A DNA stretch of 64,000 nt from Schizophyllum amplum. Taxonomy: Eukaryota; Basidiomycota; Agaricomycetes; Agaricales; Schizophyllaceae. Made by a program: the position numbers and the translations under genes. Numbering within the stretch: the first letter of the stretch is position 1; each line of letters opens with the position of its first letter. The stretch is taken from positions 365,833 through 429,832 of the forward strand of contig VDMD01000027.1 in assembly GCA_007026445.1 (NCBI GenBank). Reading direction: 5' to 3'. The notes below the pieces were generated by a model. It saw only the letters and a list, made by a program, of their open reading frames with translations. It was not told where the DNA came from and ran no database searches. Shown here one piece after another: positions 43,340-55,229 of the stretch.

Positions 43340-44340
43340 TATATCTACAAGTATGACTGCCGATAGATAAAGGCGTGGGCGGGCCAGGGTTGAATGTGCA
43401 GAGGTCGACCGGTCTGGCATTTTGCGCCGCGTGGTGACAGCCGGTCAGACCACCATAATCCAGAAGTAAAAGGCTTCATCATATTCATTTCTAGATAGAG
43501 CCGCTTGCACACAGTTGAGCCGTGGAAGGCGCTACAGACGCCTGAGGGTGGTGGTAAAGTTGAAGTGACGGTGTGGCCACGGCTCGCGGTCAGAAAAGGC
43601 GCTCGGGCCGGTGACCCGATTTTTGAGGGCAGGTCGTATCGTCATGCGGCTTCGCGCCGCGCCTTCTCTGCCAGCGCCTTCGTCCTCATACTCAGCCAGT
43701 ATTCAGCTCTTGTTCGGCTCCTTCCGACAACATGTAGTTGCCACAGATCGTACAATGCAATATCTTGATACCGCACCATCGTCTGATCCTGCAGACTGCA
43801 CATTGAACGTCGACCTGCTGAAGCGCGGATGAAGCAAGCTGCGACCTGGAGAGGGCTTGCGCGAGACTCTGGCAGTTCCGTCATTGGTTCGGGTGCCTCC
43901 TTGCCTCTCACGGCAGTTGGCTACGTTAACTGACCAACGTGCAGCTCTGCATACACGGCAGATATACGTGCGTGTATGTTCTCAGTTCTACACGAACATA
44001 GACTCGGATGTCGATCGGCTCGTAGCGTCTTGCTCTTCCCTGCCTTCCCATCTCCTCACTCCTGCCCATATTCCGCCATGCTCCCCGCCCAGTCGAATCC
44101 TAGCGCCCCGTACGACTCTTCGGAGAGTTCCCTACGCAGTAACACCATCTTCGCCCTCATTGACATGAAGCTCCGGAAAACGAGAATCGCTGCTACCTAG
44201 ATTGGATCCCGACGCGTTACCTATGCCCTTCAAGATTCTCACCCCTTCCGGACCTCCAGCACTCAGATCATACATTCACCGGCGTCGAGCAGCGTCTACC
44301 TTTCCCCACCGCCCTCTAGCTCAGGCCCCGCGTGCACGAT
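43340..44340. other. Intergenic, no gene recognised
   Basis: Frames of up to about 100 codons on both strands, none with a motif. Confidence 0.4.
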
Positions 44341-44960
44341 GGGTGCTTGATTGCTTAAGAATGCCTCACTTCCTGCTCTGAAGCTCGGGCGCTCGAGGCT
44401 GTCGGGTCGCTCAAGCCCCAGCTCGTCATCTACGCTGCCACGGACACTGTCGACCTCACCGACAGCAACATCGACCTCAACGGCACGGACGCTATCAATC
44501 TCGGATATAAAGTTCCCGCCGCCTGATTCGGCAAGAGCTTCATCGTCTGCGCCAGCAAGAACGACACCACCTACGACATCAACTTTACGACAGCGAGGTC
44601 GACGTCGGCCCTGGTGCACGACGAGGCTCATATACTGACGTCGGCGCCGGCAGGACCCGAATGTTGTCCTGGACGGCGAGACGATCTCCTACCTACCTCG
44701 ACGAGAAGAACATCATTATCCTCGTGATAGGGCGCCCGTCGTCATTGACAACCTCGACCGCGATGATGAGGACGACGTCAACCGCGACGACAAGTGCACC
44801 ATCGGGCTCGACGACAAGGCCGGCAGATCTTCCAAAACATCAATCGCAGCGTCGACCTCGACCTCGACAATATCATCGGCCTCGTCCGCACCATCGACCT
44901 CGATCTCGACCTCGATCTCGACCTCGACCGCACCATGGACCTCGACCTCCATCTCCACAC
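44341..44960 (+). other. Possible degenerate coding region ending in a Leu-Asp repeat
   Basis: Protein-like pieces occur in shifting plus frames: VIYAATDTVDLTDSNIDLNG and TDAINLGYKVP, then SFIVCASKNDTTYDINFT, then NVVLDGETISYLPTYLDEKN. A CTCGACCTCGATCTCGAC tandem follows (44850-44955, reading DLDLDLD). Stops and frame changes separate the pieces. Either a decayed secreted protein gene or one whose introns I cannot place; the family is not recognised. Confidence 0.3.
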
Positions 44961-45890
44961 GTTGTCCACGACGGAGGCGTGCAAGGGTCAAGGTCATCTA
45001 CCTCTTCGCCGGTCCGTGCCTGTGTCCGCCCAATCCTCAGTCGCACTCGGTGAGCATGCCTCGCCGGTCTACGATAGCTTCTCGCCGGTCTACGATAGTG
45101 TGAGAGTGCTGTACGCCCCGTACTCACTGCCCTCCCAGCCGCACGGCGATCGCTGATCACGCTTTTCGGGTCTTCACGCTCGCTCAGCCTCGGACGCTCG
45201 CCCAGCCTAGGAATCGGGCGCTCGCCCAGCCCAGGAATCGGACGCGCTGCGTAGAATGGTCAGCTCGGAGGTTGGCGTCGTGCTCGTGGGCATGCGCTCG
45301 GCGTCATCCTACGCTCAGCGCGTCGGCGTCATGCTACCCTCCGAGACTCGTGATATCGAAGTGGGCGGTCATGCGTTGAAGCCGACGTTCAGACTCCAGT
45401 ACGTGTCCCTTTTCGCAGAACTGGTTTATCTCATGGCCGCGGCGCGTCCCCGGCTTGAGGCTTATTGTGCGCGAGACGCCTTGCGTGACTCAACGGTCTT
45501 CGCGAATTCAATGCAATTTTGAGGCGCTAACCGATCTCGTAGGGTTCTAGCTCTCTATGACGGATGGCCGATGATCTGTTACTGGTCTCGCTATGCTTCC
45601 TGCGGGGCAGCGAATGCAGATGCGGGCTGCATCTCTCGAGCGTCTTTCCCCATCAACAGCGTCCTCGTGCTCGGTCTCGCGAGCGAGGACCAGGAGAGCG
45701 TCTCAAGAGCAAGGACCAGGGGAGCGAACTTTGTTAGGAAGGGTTTTACTGGAGGAGGTAAGCGAGTTAGTGCTTGCGCGCAGAAGGGCCTTATTGATGG
45801 AAATTTACTTGTTAGCTGCTCTGATTCGGCGCCTCATGAGCTCGCGAACGGATGTAAGCTGTGTGTGGTCTACAATGGCGCTGTGATCGT
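44961..45890. other. Intergenic upstream of F-box gene F3
   Basis: Contains CGCTCGCCCAGCC(T/C)AGGAATCGG units near 45175-45240. ORFs at 45256-45522 and 45571-45933 have no motif, and the second overlaps the conserved F3 promoter, so I leave both out. Confidence 0.4.
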
Positions 45891-46015
45891 CGGACCCGTT
45901 GCGCCACAATTGTCTGCATTCTTTGTCGCATGAGCAATTCATAGCGAGTCATGATAATAAGAAGCTTCTCACAGCCTCAGGTCCGAGCACGTCGTGTTGT
46001 AACCCTTATAAGCGC
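45891..46015 (+). promoter_or_regulatory. Conserved F-box promoter of F3
   Basis: CGGACCCGTTGCGCCACAAT (45891-45910), AATTCATAGCGAGTCAT, CTCACAGCCTCAGG, GTCCGAGCACG and CCCTTATAAGCGC (46003-46015). The same series in the same order precedes F1 and F6. A GTCACCCATCGTCAACA tandem fills the leader (46095-46150). Confidence 0.75.
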
Positions 46016-46164
46016 TCGCTCGCAGCCTGGTCATTTCCATTCTTTCCTCTTTCCCGTCATCCTCGCTGCCGCTCACCGTCGATAGACCCTCACAGTCACC
46101 CATCGTCAACAGTCACCCATCGTCAACAGTCACCCATCGTCAACAGTCACTCCTCATCTCAACA

Positions 46165-47805
46165 ATGCGCCCCGCGTGTATGGAGATGCTGCCGGTCGAG
46201 GTTCTTGACATCGTGCTCGATTTCCTTGCGAGGGACGGCAATATATACACCAACCTCGCCAGCGCGATGCGCGTCAATCGGCTATGGTACGACATCGCTG
46301 CCGATTACTTATGGGAGAGTGTCGACCTTCTTGCTGTGCTTCGGCTCCTCCCCGATGACGCGTGGTGCTTCCGTGAGGTGAGAGTCACTTTCAATCAACC
46401 TCTGCGTTGTGCTTACTCTTTGATGAAGGGGGACGAGAGTGTGCTCGATGAGACGCCCCCAGCGTCGGCCGAGTCAGAGCGGCGCCAGGATGACACAGCC
46501 ATTCCTAGAGACATCAAAAGCTGGAGGAAGGCCGCATGCGACTTGACAAACCCGGTTTTTGTGCGTGGAGCTATCATCTTCGGGCATCTATAGCTCATCT
46601 GAGTCCGCTTCTAGGTATTTCTACGTGGGATCGAGCCTTCTGAATGGGAGAATATCATGCACTACACTTCCAGGATCAAGACCCTCATCACTGCCGCATA
46701 CAAATGCACTGATCTCAGACCGAGAGTTTTCGATGTTTTGTCGACTGACGTCCGCAGAGAGGGCAGGATGCGAAGCTTCCCCTCTTTGTACGGTATGATC
46801 CTCCTCAGTCCTCCGCAAACAAGGCTATTTCCCAGGCTCCGCTCCCTCTGTGCTGCGGATGCGATCGTGAGATATGCGGCCATTCTACGTGTTTTTGCGA
46901 GCGATCACCTGCGCAGCGTCAACGTTGCTACCCGGGAATGGGTGTCTCCACACATCATGACCTGGCTGTCCAACGCTGCGCCCACCCTCACGGGCACGCT
47001 TGAATATCTACACATCACAGCAATCGGTGCTTTGATTCTGGCAACATTCCGCGGCCTACAGGACGTTGTCCTCCACACTGTTGCTTCGGATGTATGGGAT
47101 GCTCTATCGACACTGCCACTGCTGCGCACGCTACGCGTCTATAGTAGGATCTGTGGGATGGGAGGATTGCGCTTGTCTGATTCGACGGGAAGCCTGCCCG
47201 GGAAGGTTTCCTTTCCCGCATTGGAAGGATTATCCCTTGCGGTCCGGAAGAGCCCCCAGGCTGATAGCGCCGACGCCATCGCGATACTCGATACCCTGTC
47301 CAACAAGGCCCAACTAAAGCGACTCAGCATCACATACAAGTACGAGTGTGACCCCGTGTCGGAGCCCAAGGACACGGTCACCATCGGCAGCGATGTCAGA
47401 CTTCTCGTCGCATTCTGCGGGCTGCAGACGATGATGCTTGACGCGCAGAGGGCATTCAATGCAACCGAGGTCGACTTGATGGCGCGCAGCTGGCCGCTAC
47501 TCGAGCAGCTGTATCTACCGTCGTTCGCGTTAGGAGGTCTTGCCCCTCTCGCGATGCATTGTCCGCGGCTCAGTCATTTGTGCGCAGGCATAAGCGATGT
47601 CGACCGCGCACAACAAGCATGGATAGACCGCGACAGAGCAGCGCAAACTCCCATCTCTGAGACTCTCGTGGCTGTACACCTCAAACTCGATGGGCACACG
47701 TTGGTTCAGCAAGATTTCTGCAGGTTATACACAAACGAGTTCTTTCCGAATGCAGTCCATGAGCCTGAATACTCTATGATGTATTTTGCCTGCCACTACA
47801 TATGA
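46165..47805 (+). CDS. F-box/leucine-rich-like protein F3
   Basis: Exons 46165-46377, 46429-46560 and 46615-47805 give 511 residues without a break. The F-box (MEMLPVEVLDIVLDFLA, RVNRLWYDIAADYLWESVD) runs straight into LLAVLRLLPDDAWCFRE. Exon 2 ends DLTNPVF with a GTGCGTG donor. Exon 3 opens VFLRGIEPSEWENIMHYTSR and has leucine-rich units (FPRLRSLCAADAI, FRGLQDVVLHTV, FCGLQTMMLDAQ, WPLLEQLYLPSFALGGL, HCPRLSHLCAG). Closest to F1. Predicted SCF substrate receptor; target unknown. Intron 1 is 51 nt and would stay in frame if retained. Confidence 0.88.
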
Positions 47806-48146
47806 TAATTCACCCATCTACTTACGAATAAACAATGAACTGATATGGCGGACTTGTTCTTGTATGCCAAAGTTATCGGTCATGCAGCATGCTCCTCATG
47901 TTTCCGGCTCGCGTCGACTTCCTACGATCAAGCATATGTAGGGAGTAACCAGTAAATCAGCATCTCACAAGCGATAGCAAAGCAAATGAGCAACGAAGCC
48001 GAGGTCAGAGGCAGGATCAACGACTGGTCGAGACTCGACCCAGAGACAGTACTTATGTGCACAGTGCAGTCGTGGTGGTCGCAATGATCAATGTAAAGCT
48101 AGTAGAACAATTGTATGTGCTATGAGTACGGTACATCGTACAAAAG
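47806..48146. other. Convergent spacer between F3 and F4
   Basis: Only 3' flanks of two convergent genes; nothing else is seen. Confidence 0.5.
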
Positions 48147-50545
48147 TCAGGCCGTGCCACTAGTATGCGACCCGCCTGGGACTCCTGGCGCATACACTCG
48201 CGGATAATCGAGCCCATTCTCGCGGTCTAACAGCATCCTGCGGCGGTGAACAAGGATCACTCCCGGAAACGTCCTCTGCATGAAGCGTTGCGCAGCATCA
48301 TATAGGGGACCTATGCCCACTAGAAAACCTTCTCGGTATCTGCCCACAAACAGCCAACATCCGACGACGGCGCTGCACGAACTTAAACCTGCGACGGGCC
48401 TTTCGGCAAGCAGACCGTCGTCTGGGAAGGGAGAGATCTGTAGATGTGAGAGACGCGGACAATGTTCCGCGAAAGCAGCCAAGGCACTCAGAGGAGCCGA
48501 GAGGCCCAAGCCGAGCTTGCGGATATGCGGAAAGCTGACCGCGATGGTGCGCACCTGCTCCGCCGTGAGCGCGGTCGAGTGCCATGAGCCGTTGAGCGCG
48601 TCGCTGCCACGCACATCGAGTTCTTCGAGATAAGAAAAATCCAGGAGCGGAGTGAGAGAGTAGAATGGCCGGTTGTTGGAAGGAACACTGTCGAGTGTCA
48701 GGCGCAGACTCTTCAGCGTGTCCGTGCGGATGTGACGGCTGAAAAGCGTGGAGACTGCGTGGACGGAGAAGATGGACCGCAGTTTGTCGTTGAGATGGAG
48801 TTCTTCGAGCAACCAGAGGTCGTTTCGCAAGGAGAGGATGTTGGCCAGCGCGTTTATGCCACTCTCACCATGGAATAGGAGGATGCGCAGGGATGGAAAC
48901 GGCATGTCGGTGAATTTGCTCGCATCGGGGCTGTGGTCATCGAGGAAGACCCCGGGTTGGCGTGAGGACAGGGCTAGCAAGGTCAGATCGGGCAAGCTGG
49001 CGATGGTACGCAATGATTCGGGCCCTAGAGTGGTTGTCTCGAGTCGTCGTAGCGCGTGACATGGACGGAGGGCTTTGGCGAATATGTTGTCCGAGTCAGA
49101 CTCTTCTTCTTCACCGTCATCATCGTCACTGCTGTCCTCAACCTCCTCTTCCTCGTCGATGTCCTCTCCATCGTCATCCTCGCCTTCGCCTTCGCCCTCG
49201 TTCTCCTCCCCATCTTCACCATCGTTGCTGTCACTGAAAAAATCATCATCCCGCGCATCCGGAAGCTCCTCTGGTTTCGAACGGCCGCTCTTCGCGATTA
49301 TGGCCGCTGTCGGATCTCTCTTCTCGTCAACCTTGCTGTCCCCATCCCCCTCCCCGTCCCCCTTTCCGCCCCCATCGCTCTCCTCATCATCATCCCAATC
49401 ATCATCCTCGTAACCCTCGTCCGGTTCTAGGTCCTCTTGAAGTTGACGATATTGCTTCGCGCTGACGGGCTCGTCGACTAAGATAATCTCCGTCAATATA
49501 CTAGTGCGTCCGCTGTTTTGTGGACGTATGTCTTCCTCCACCTGAGCGGCGCCGTCTGTGCGAGTAGCACTCCCACTCGTGATGCGGGCTGGCCCTTCGC
49601 AGCTGGGCTGGACCACGCCTTCGTAAGTCAGTGCCCGGATGCACTCCGCAATGAGGCGTTTCGTGATAATGCATCGGCCGCCAGAGTGCCCACGGAAGAA
49701 TAGCTTGAGGTGTGGCGTGCGGGTAGCGGCGATGGGCGCCGCACCTGCATCGGAGGCGTGGGACGACACGTTTGCAAAGGCGAGAGACGGCGCGCTTGCG
49801 AAGACGAAGCGGAGGGCGGCGGCTTCATTGCATAGCTCGTGCACGATAAGCGTCTCTAGCTTAGGAAAGACGCGGACTCGTGGCAGATTCGCTGCGATGG
49901 CGAAGTAGACAGTGTCCTGGTCGAAAGAGACGTTGTCGAGTTCGGGGCCGTCCTTGTCTGCGCATGCATTCTTGTAGTTTAGACGTAGGGTCTTGATGTA
50001 GCGCGTATAGCGCATGACGGCGCACCATTCGCCCTCGGAGATCGATCTGGTGAGGGCCTACCCAAAGAGAGTGAGCATGGTTTCAGAATGTCACAAGCAA
50101 GTCCACGTACGAAGGTCGGATCCTTGATGTCACGCCATTGATGACTCCAGTACTCTGGCCATTTGTCGCGCTGGAGCGTGAACTGCTGGAGGGTGACGCC
50201 TATCCTGCATTTGACTTCAAAATGCTGTCCGATGGCTGAGTGAGCCGACGAGCGATTTACGGGACAAGCGAGAGCTATGCAAAGTCGAGTGCTCACGTTA
50301 TAGAAATACCACGCATCAGGTGGAAGGAGCTTGAGGACCGATGATAAGTCGACGTTCTTCCAAAGTCTCGTGGATGCAAATCTGTGCCATAGCCGGTTGA
50401 CGCGAGCGGCTTGAGCGAGACAGTGGCATCGCCAGCGGTAGCGAACCTGTCCTATTCGTGTCGCATCGTAGATTTCGTAGTCGGCGATGGCATCGATCAC
50501 GATGCATAGGACTTCGTGGATACCGAGAGCGCGGATCGTGGACAT
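48147..50545 (-). CDS. F-box protein F4 with long acidic insertion
   Basis: Exon 1 (50297-50545) encodes an F-box (MSTIRALGIHEVLCIVIDAI, AARVNRLWHRFASTRLWKNV) and SVLKLLPPDAWYFYN. Exon 2 (about 50115-50220) ends WRDIKDPTF. Exon 3 opens ALTRSISEGEWCAVMRYTRY and runs to 48147. Roughly 190-320 residues into exon 3 lies an extremely acidic, glycine/serine-studded region of about 130 residues (for example DEEEEVEDSSDDDDGEEEES). Normal leucine-rich units follow (LPDLTLLALSS, PFPSLRILLFHGE, LWLLEELHLNDK, CPRLSHLQISP). The frame is intact, about 750 residues. The acidic loop is a probable binding or nuclear-localising region; no paralogue here has it. An ATG at 50566 is an alternative start. Confidence 0.85.
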
Positions 50546-50566
50546 GACAAACGGAAGGTGGTGCAA

Positions 50567-51362
50567 TGGATTCGAGGAAGTATCGAGGGTCGCGATTTGG
50601 GCCTATAAGTCTTGTCGGGAAGTGCATCGCCTTTGGACGCACCACAAAAGAGCGCCGGAGGGTCACAGCGCGATGGCGAAGAAAAACAAAAGACCAAAGG
50701 AGGGTCATCCGGAGACAATAGGGACAGTGTAAATAGATACCGCCGTCCGCGCTCCGGCACGAATGTTCGGCTGACTCTATGATACGCTCCCGTTGAGTTG
50801 AAGGCTGAAGGCGAGGGAGTTGATGGCCCGACGGCGACGCTTTGCGAGCCCGGGACCGAGCGCTTGACTCACTGATCTGTCAGCGGCTAGCCATTCATGT
50901 CTTGTGGCCAAAGCTCCGAAGCGCACCTGGGGAATGTGTACTCTTTCTCACCTTCAGTGCCTCCAAGAGGCTCTTCGGAGCGTCCAGCCCGGACTGCAGT
51001 GATCATTGAACGAGTCAAACCAAAAATTCAAGTTGTACAGACGCTGCCGGTCAGGTGCATTGTGATTCCGAGAAGTACTAGCAGATCAGTACGGTGTCGC
51101 GGGATCGGCGCGCATAGCTAGGAACTCAAGAGTACAGCAAAGCTCTCAGGTGAGAGATGAATTCAGACCGGGGCAACAAGCATTGCCGGAACGTCACGCG
51201 TACAACGTGGCGGGTCATGTGACGCATGTTCGACTTTCGTGTCGTCAGCCCCTCGATCTGACAGTTTGCTCAATCACATCCAATACTATATTGAGCTCAC
51301 AGACTGCTGAAGGGAGTTGACCTGTTGGTAGTCGAGGAACGGATACAATATAGGTACACAAT
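50567..51362. other. F4 promoter and spacer to F5
   Basis: No gene. A CTTATAGG element on the minus strand near 50605 could serve F4. The F1/F3/F6 promoter words are absent. Confidence 0.4.
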
Positions 51363-53401
51363 CTATACATCGAGTAACCACCCCTCACACGCCTCATAAT
51401 CATCAAGCTTCGCATTTGGGAATAGCTTGCCTCTGTAGAACCTGTAGAAGTCCAACAGATGTATGCTCCATGCATCGTACTTAAGCGACATTACCGCAAG
51501 AGTATTGCAGATGGGGTTGCTTTCCCCAGCCCTTTCACGCTCATCCATTGCCCGCCACTCGCGATCGACGTCACATACGCATGCGCGCAAGCGACGGAGC
51601 CGCGGGCAATGCCTTGCGAGAGCCGTCAAGCCTCCCAGCGCGCACATCGGCAAGAAAAGCTCCTCGAGCAGCGGCCAGCTAAGCGCAATCAGCTCGATCT
51701 CGGCCGTATTGAACGTCCGCGAGGGCATGTCGAGCCGCACCGTCTGCAGGCTGCAAAACGTGCCAAGAAGCGCGGCGTCGGCGCTGATATCCATGGTGTC
51801 CACCGACTCGCTCTCGCGCGCGCACCGTTCGCCAATGAATACGATGCATAATTTTTTGAGCGATGCTTTGTTGGCCAGTGTGCCAAGATATGCGAAGGCG
51901 TCGGCGCAGGGGAAAGCTGTGAACGTGATGGACAGGCCTTCCAGCTGGGGAAAGCGACCCTCCGCGGGCGCGATCCTGGTCAGGGGCGGGTGGTCCAGGG
52001 ATTCTCACATATTGGTCCCGAACGCGGAGCGTGCGGAGATGGGGCATGGTCGACAGGACATCCCAAGTATCGGGGGCGGCCCAAGCTGATGGTGACGCTC
52101 TGGAGGCCGCGAAAAGCGGCGAGCATCGCCACCTGGACGTTGTTGGCCTTGAGGGTCTCGAGAGTGTCGAAGAGGGTGGGCGCGGCATTGGACAGCCACA
52201 TAATTTCCAGGCCATGCATCCGGTCAATGGTAGCGAAGTCAATGCTCCGCAAGCGATTGCTCGCGAAGAGGCGCAGGATCCCGCCATGCTCGATGGCCTC
52301 GTCGTCTAGAATGAGGGTATGGAGATTGGGAAATATGGTGTTGCGCGGCAGGTGTCTCACGATTATATTGTACGTAGAGGCGGACAAAACGTGAAAAAAA
52401 CTGTTCGTGCGTCTGAAGTTTCGAACCTCCGAGGTTTGAAGTTTCTTGATATTGGACGTGCAGCGCACGATCGCGTACCATTCCGCTGGTAAGATGGGGC
52501 GTAGGAGGTTCTGTACATGGAGTTGGAGCAACGACGTGAGTAGGAGGCAGACGCGGGAAGACTCAGAATGAAGTAACGCACGAAAATCGGCTTCTTCAGC
52601 CGCTTCTCCGATCTCGAGAGGACCCCCGGCAATGCGCAGAGAGGTCCGATCCAAAAAGCGGTCTTTTCCGCCAATTTCGTCGCACGCAATTTTGGTCTTT
52701 TGATATCTTTCCGTCGCATTAGGATCTAACATGCTGCTGAAAACCATGATTTTCGTCGCACCTAGGATCGGAGCTCGCTGGAGACGGACCTCAGGTGAAG
52801 CTGCACTGAGCCATCTCGAGTCTGCTGAGGCGGACGGGAAGCGGCCTTTGGGGGCGTTTGGGGGGTCTTCTATGGCGGGCCCCCCGAGTTTGCTGCTGGT
52901 TCGTCGCACCACAGATCGGACGTGGCTTACAGCTACCTTCGAACGTCGCACACAGGATCAGACATGCGTCACATATGAGTGCTGAATCGTCGCATTGGGA
53001 TCGAACGTCGAGGGTTTTTGACGGTAGAAATCGTCGCACTAGGATCGGAGGTTTTGGGGAATTGCCGGGGGTCCTATCTCGAGGTCTTAATGTCGCTCGG
53101 TATACCTGACGCGTTACTGTAACTGACAGTCAAGGAGATATGTTCCCGCTGCATTGGTCAATGTGAGTAAAGTGGGATCAAGATGTCCAGAGGCACCATT
53201 CACCTCGCAAAAGCACCAGGCGTCATCGGGTAGGAGACGCAGCACAGCCAGGAGGTGAACGCTTTTCCATAGGTATTTCGTGCCGAGCTCGTACCACAGC
53301 CGGCTTACGCGCACCGCCCGTGCGGTGAAGACACGTTCGAGAGTGAGGTCGTCGACGAATGCCAGCACAATATCGAGGACGTCGGCGGGTAGCGCTTCCA
53401 T
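51363..53401 (-). pseudogene. Disrupted F-box gene F5 with inserted repeat
   Basis: Exon 1 (53204-53401) is a good F-box (MEALPADVLDIVLAFVDD, RVSRLWYELGTKYLWKSVH, LLAVLRLLPDDAWCFCE). The next family block (KRLKKPIF, then a GTGCGTT donor) is not reached until about 52590, beyond a roughly 500-bp repeat cluster. Exon 3 begins NLLRPILPAEWYAIVRCTSN. Two frame changes follow: one extra base near 52072 between TISLG and APDTWDVLSTMPHLRTLRV, another near 51970 before RFPQLEGLSITFTAFPCADA. The rest, to 51363 (WPLLEELFLPMCALGGL, HCPRLRRLRACVCDVDREW, FYRGKLFPNAKLDDYE), is well kept. Either a recent pseudogene or an assembly with base errors. Confidence 0.7.
52611..53085. repeat. Repeat cluster with 22-bp inverted ends inside F5
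   Basis: CTCGAGAGGACCCCCGGCAA (52613-52632) recurs inverted at about 53061-53084 as TTGCCGGGGGTCCTATCTCG. Between them TTCGTCGCA(N)3-5AGGATCG occurs about six or seven times (near 52677, 52710, 52746, 52907, 52945, 52990 and 53031) at irregular spacing. It may be a small foldback element or local amplification. No coding capacity is seen. Confidence 0.6.
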
Positions 53402-55200
53402 CCAGAACGCGAAATCGGCGATGGCTGCAAAATGAGCGGGTGTTGGAGGATGGATGTCAAAAAGAGACTGCAGGGTCTCGTGGTGAACATCACGCTATAG
53501 GCCTCGCGGGGGTGAGGCAGCGAAAGTACCCGGAGGAGCCTCGAGCAGGCCTTGAGGCCGCCGCACAGTGGACGATCGGCATCGTCCGCTGAATTTTGTT
53601 CTTTTCCCGAACTCCCACCTCTTCCCTCTGCTTCCCTCTTTTAGTTCACCGGCGCGTCTCAATATCATGCTGACTCGCACCGTGACCTTGGTATCCCCGA
53701 GCCCGAACCTTCAGGCTGTGGCGAATCGCGACACGTTCTCGTGCTGAGCGTCTTCGTGAACGCGGCGGCGAGGGCGTGGGCCGGAGTGGCGGCGGAACTT
53801 CGACCATATTGCAAACATATGTATGACGCTCGACTAAGACCCTTCATGTAGATGACGCGCCGACGACCGGTACGGTTGGGCACCAAGCCACGGACGCTGG
53901 CGCTAGAGACGACGGTGCCCTCCACGATCGCCGTGTGGAGACGCTCCTCCCTCGTATCGCCCTCATGCGAGTGCAATCGCGGTACGCACATCATTGCCAC
54001 AGCTGCATTGCCAGGCGATGTATGTGCTTCAACTCATCATCATCAACGCGACGAGCACGAGCACATTCTGTGAGAAGATATATGGTCATCGGTGCGAACT
54101 TCATCGTTCATTCATCGGCAAAGTCTGACCCAGCTTCAGCTTGTCATCCTTTGAACCTATCCGCGTTCTTGAGCGTCTCTATCTATGTCCTCCCCCCATT
54201 CATGTCCTCACGCCCTCCTCTCACGCACCCTACAGACATCACCTGCGCTTCGCATCCCCTTTCCACGTCCCTCTGACTCGTTCCCTGACTTCAGTCATCA
54301 TCATCATTGCCCACTTTTAGGCATTGCTGCCGTTTTAGCTCTGTCGTAGTTTCTCGTTCCTCCTGCGTTGTCCCATCGCCTTGATAGTTGTGTTTTGATG
54401 TATATGCCATCTAAATATAAACTTCTCTTCCACCATACGTCCTGGGCGAACGCCTACCAACGAGCCGGAGCGCCAGCGCGCCTTCAACACTATGATCACG
54501 GGGAGGTGCGTGAGCGCCTGTGGAGAACCTGCGCATCGGCCGCTCGGTCTACGTCCCCCCTCCGTCCTTTCCATCCCCATGATGTCCCATCCTCAACCTC
54601 GTCAAGGTGCGAACGAGCTGCAGGTGCAGTGAGTCGTATTCTTCATCGCCTCCGCACCGCAATCACTGAGCAACGTACCACAGCTCCCCTCCACCGTCGT
54701 ACCACACGGCGCCTAGCACGCTTGATCTCCTCCACGCCGAAGAGACGACCCCCCCTATGCCACATCCCGCCACACGATTCAGGGCCCGCGCGGATACACC
54801 TCATGTACGATAGGCGGCGCGGGGCTGCAGCGTCCTGACGAGGACCCCAATCGCGAGGGCGACTTGGACTAGCTCAAGGACGGAGGTCCCTCGGTCAACG
54901 AGCCGGCTACTTCGGGCTAGGTGACGCGAGCGTGCGCCGCGCAAATGCACATCGAGCTGACGGGGCAGTTGTACGTCGAGCCACCGGCGCCGGGGGAGAC
55001 GTAGCACAGGGTCTGTGTCCGGGAGGCGTCGGAGGTGGACATTTCGGGGTGAATCGTGAAGAGGCCGGCTTGGTGCGATAGGGACGGGGTGCGTGGTCTG
55101 GATTGATCGCGCGGTGCGATGAGCAGGGAGGGAGACTGACGCTGCTCAGAATGGCACGGTCTTCGACCATTGGATCGTCGACTAGTACGACGAGCCGGAG
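53402..55200. other. Gene-poor stretch, no gene supported
   Basis: Frames such as 53665-54000 (minus) and 54368-54838 (plus) have no motif and arginine- or serine-rich composition. A minus frame near 54950-55080 reads MSTSDASRTQTLCYVSPGAG, then STYNCPVSSMCICAA. It looks protein-like and could be the 3' part of a secreted-protein gene, but I cannot extend it. Confidence 0.35.
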
Positions 55201-55229
55201 TGTATCAACAGTTGGACTGCGTTCACGGA

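Noticed and set aside
44661..45160. Repeats reading DLDLDLD or arginine/serine runs as an RNA-binding protein
   Set aside because: The sequence is a short CTCGAC tandem and each reading is only one frame of it.
45571..45933. 120-codon plus-strand ORF
   Set aside because: It overlaps the conserved F3 promoter box at 45891-45910, has no motif, and has no counterpart at F1 or F6.
48748..49430. Plus-strand ORFs rich in Ser, or reading hydrophobic Ile/Val runs
   Set aside because: They are the complement of the acidic insertion in F4: GAA/GAT codons read backwards give Ser, Val and Ile.
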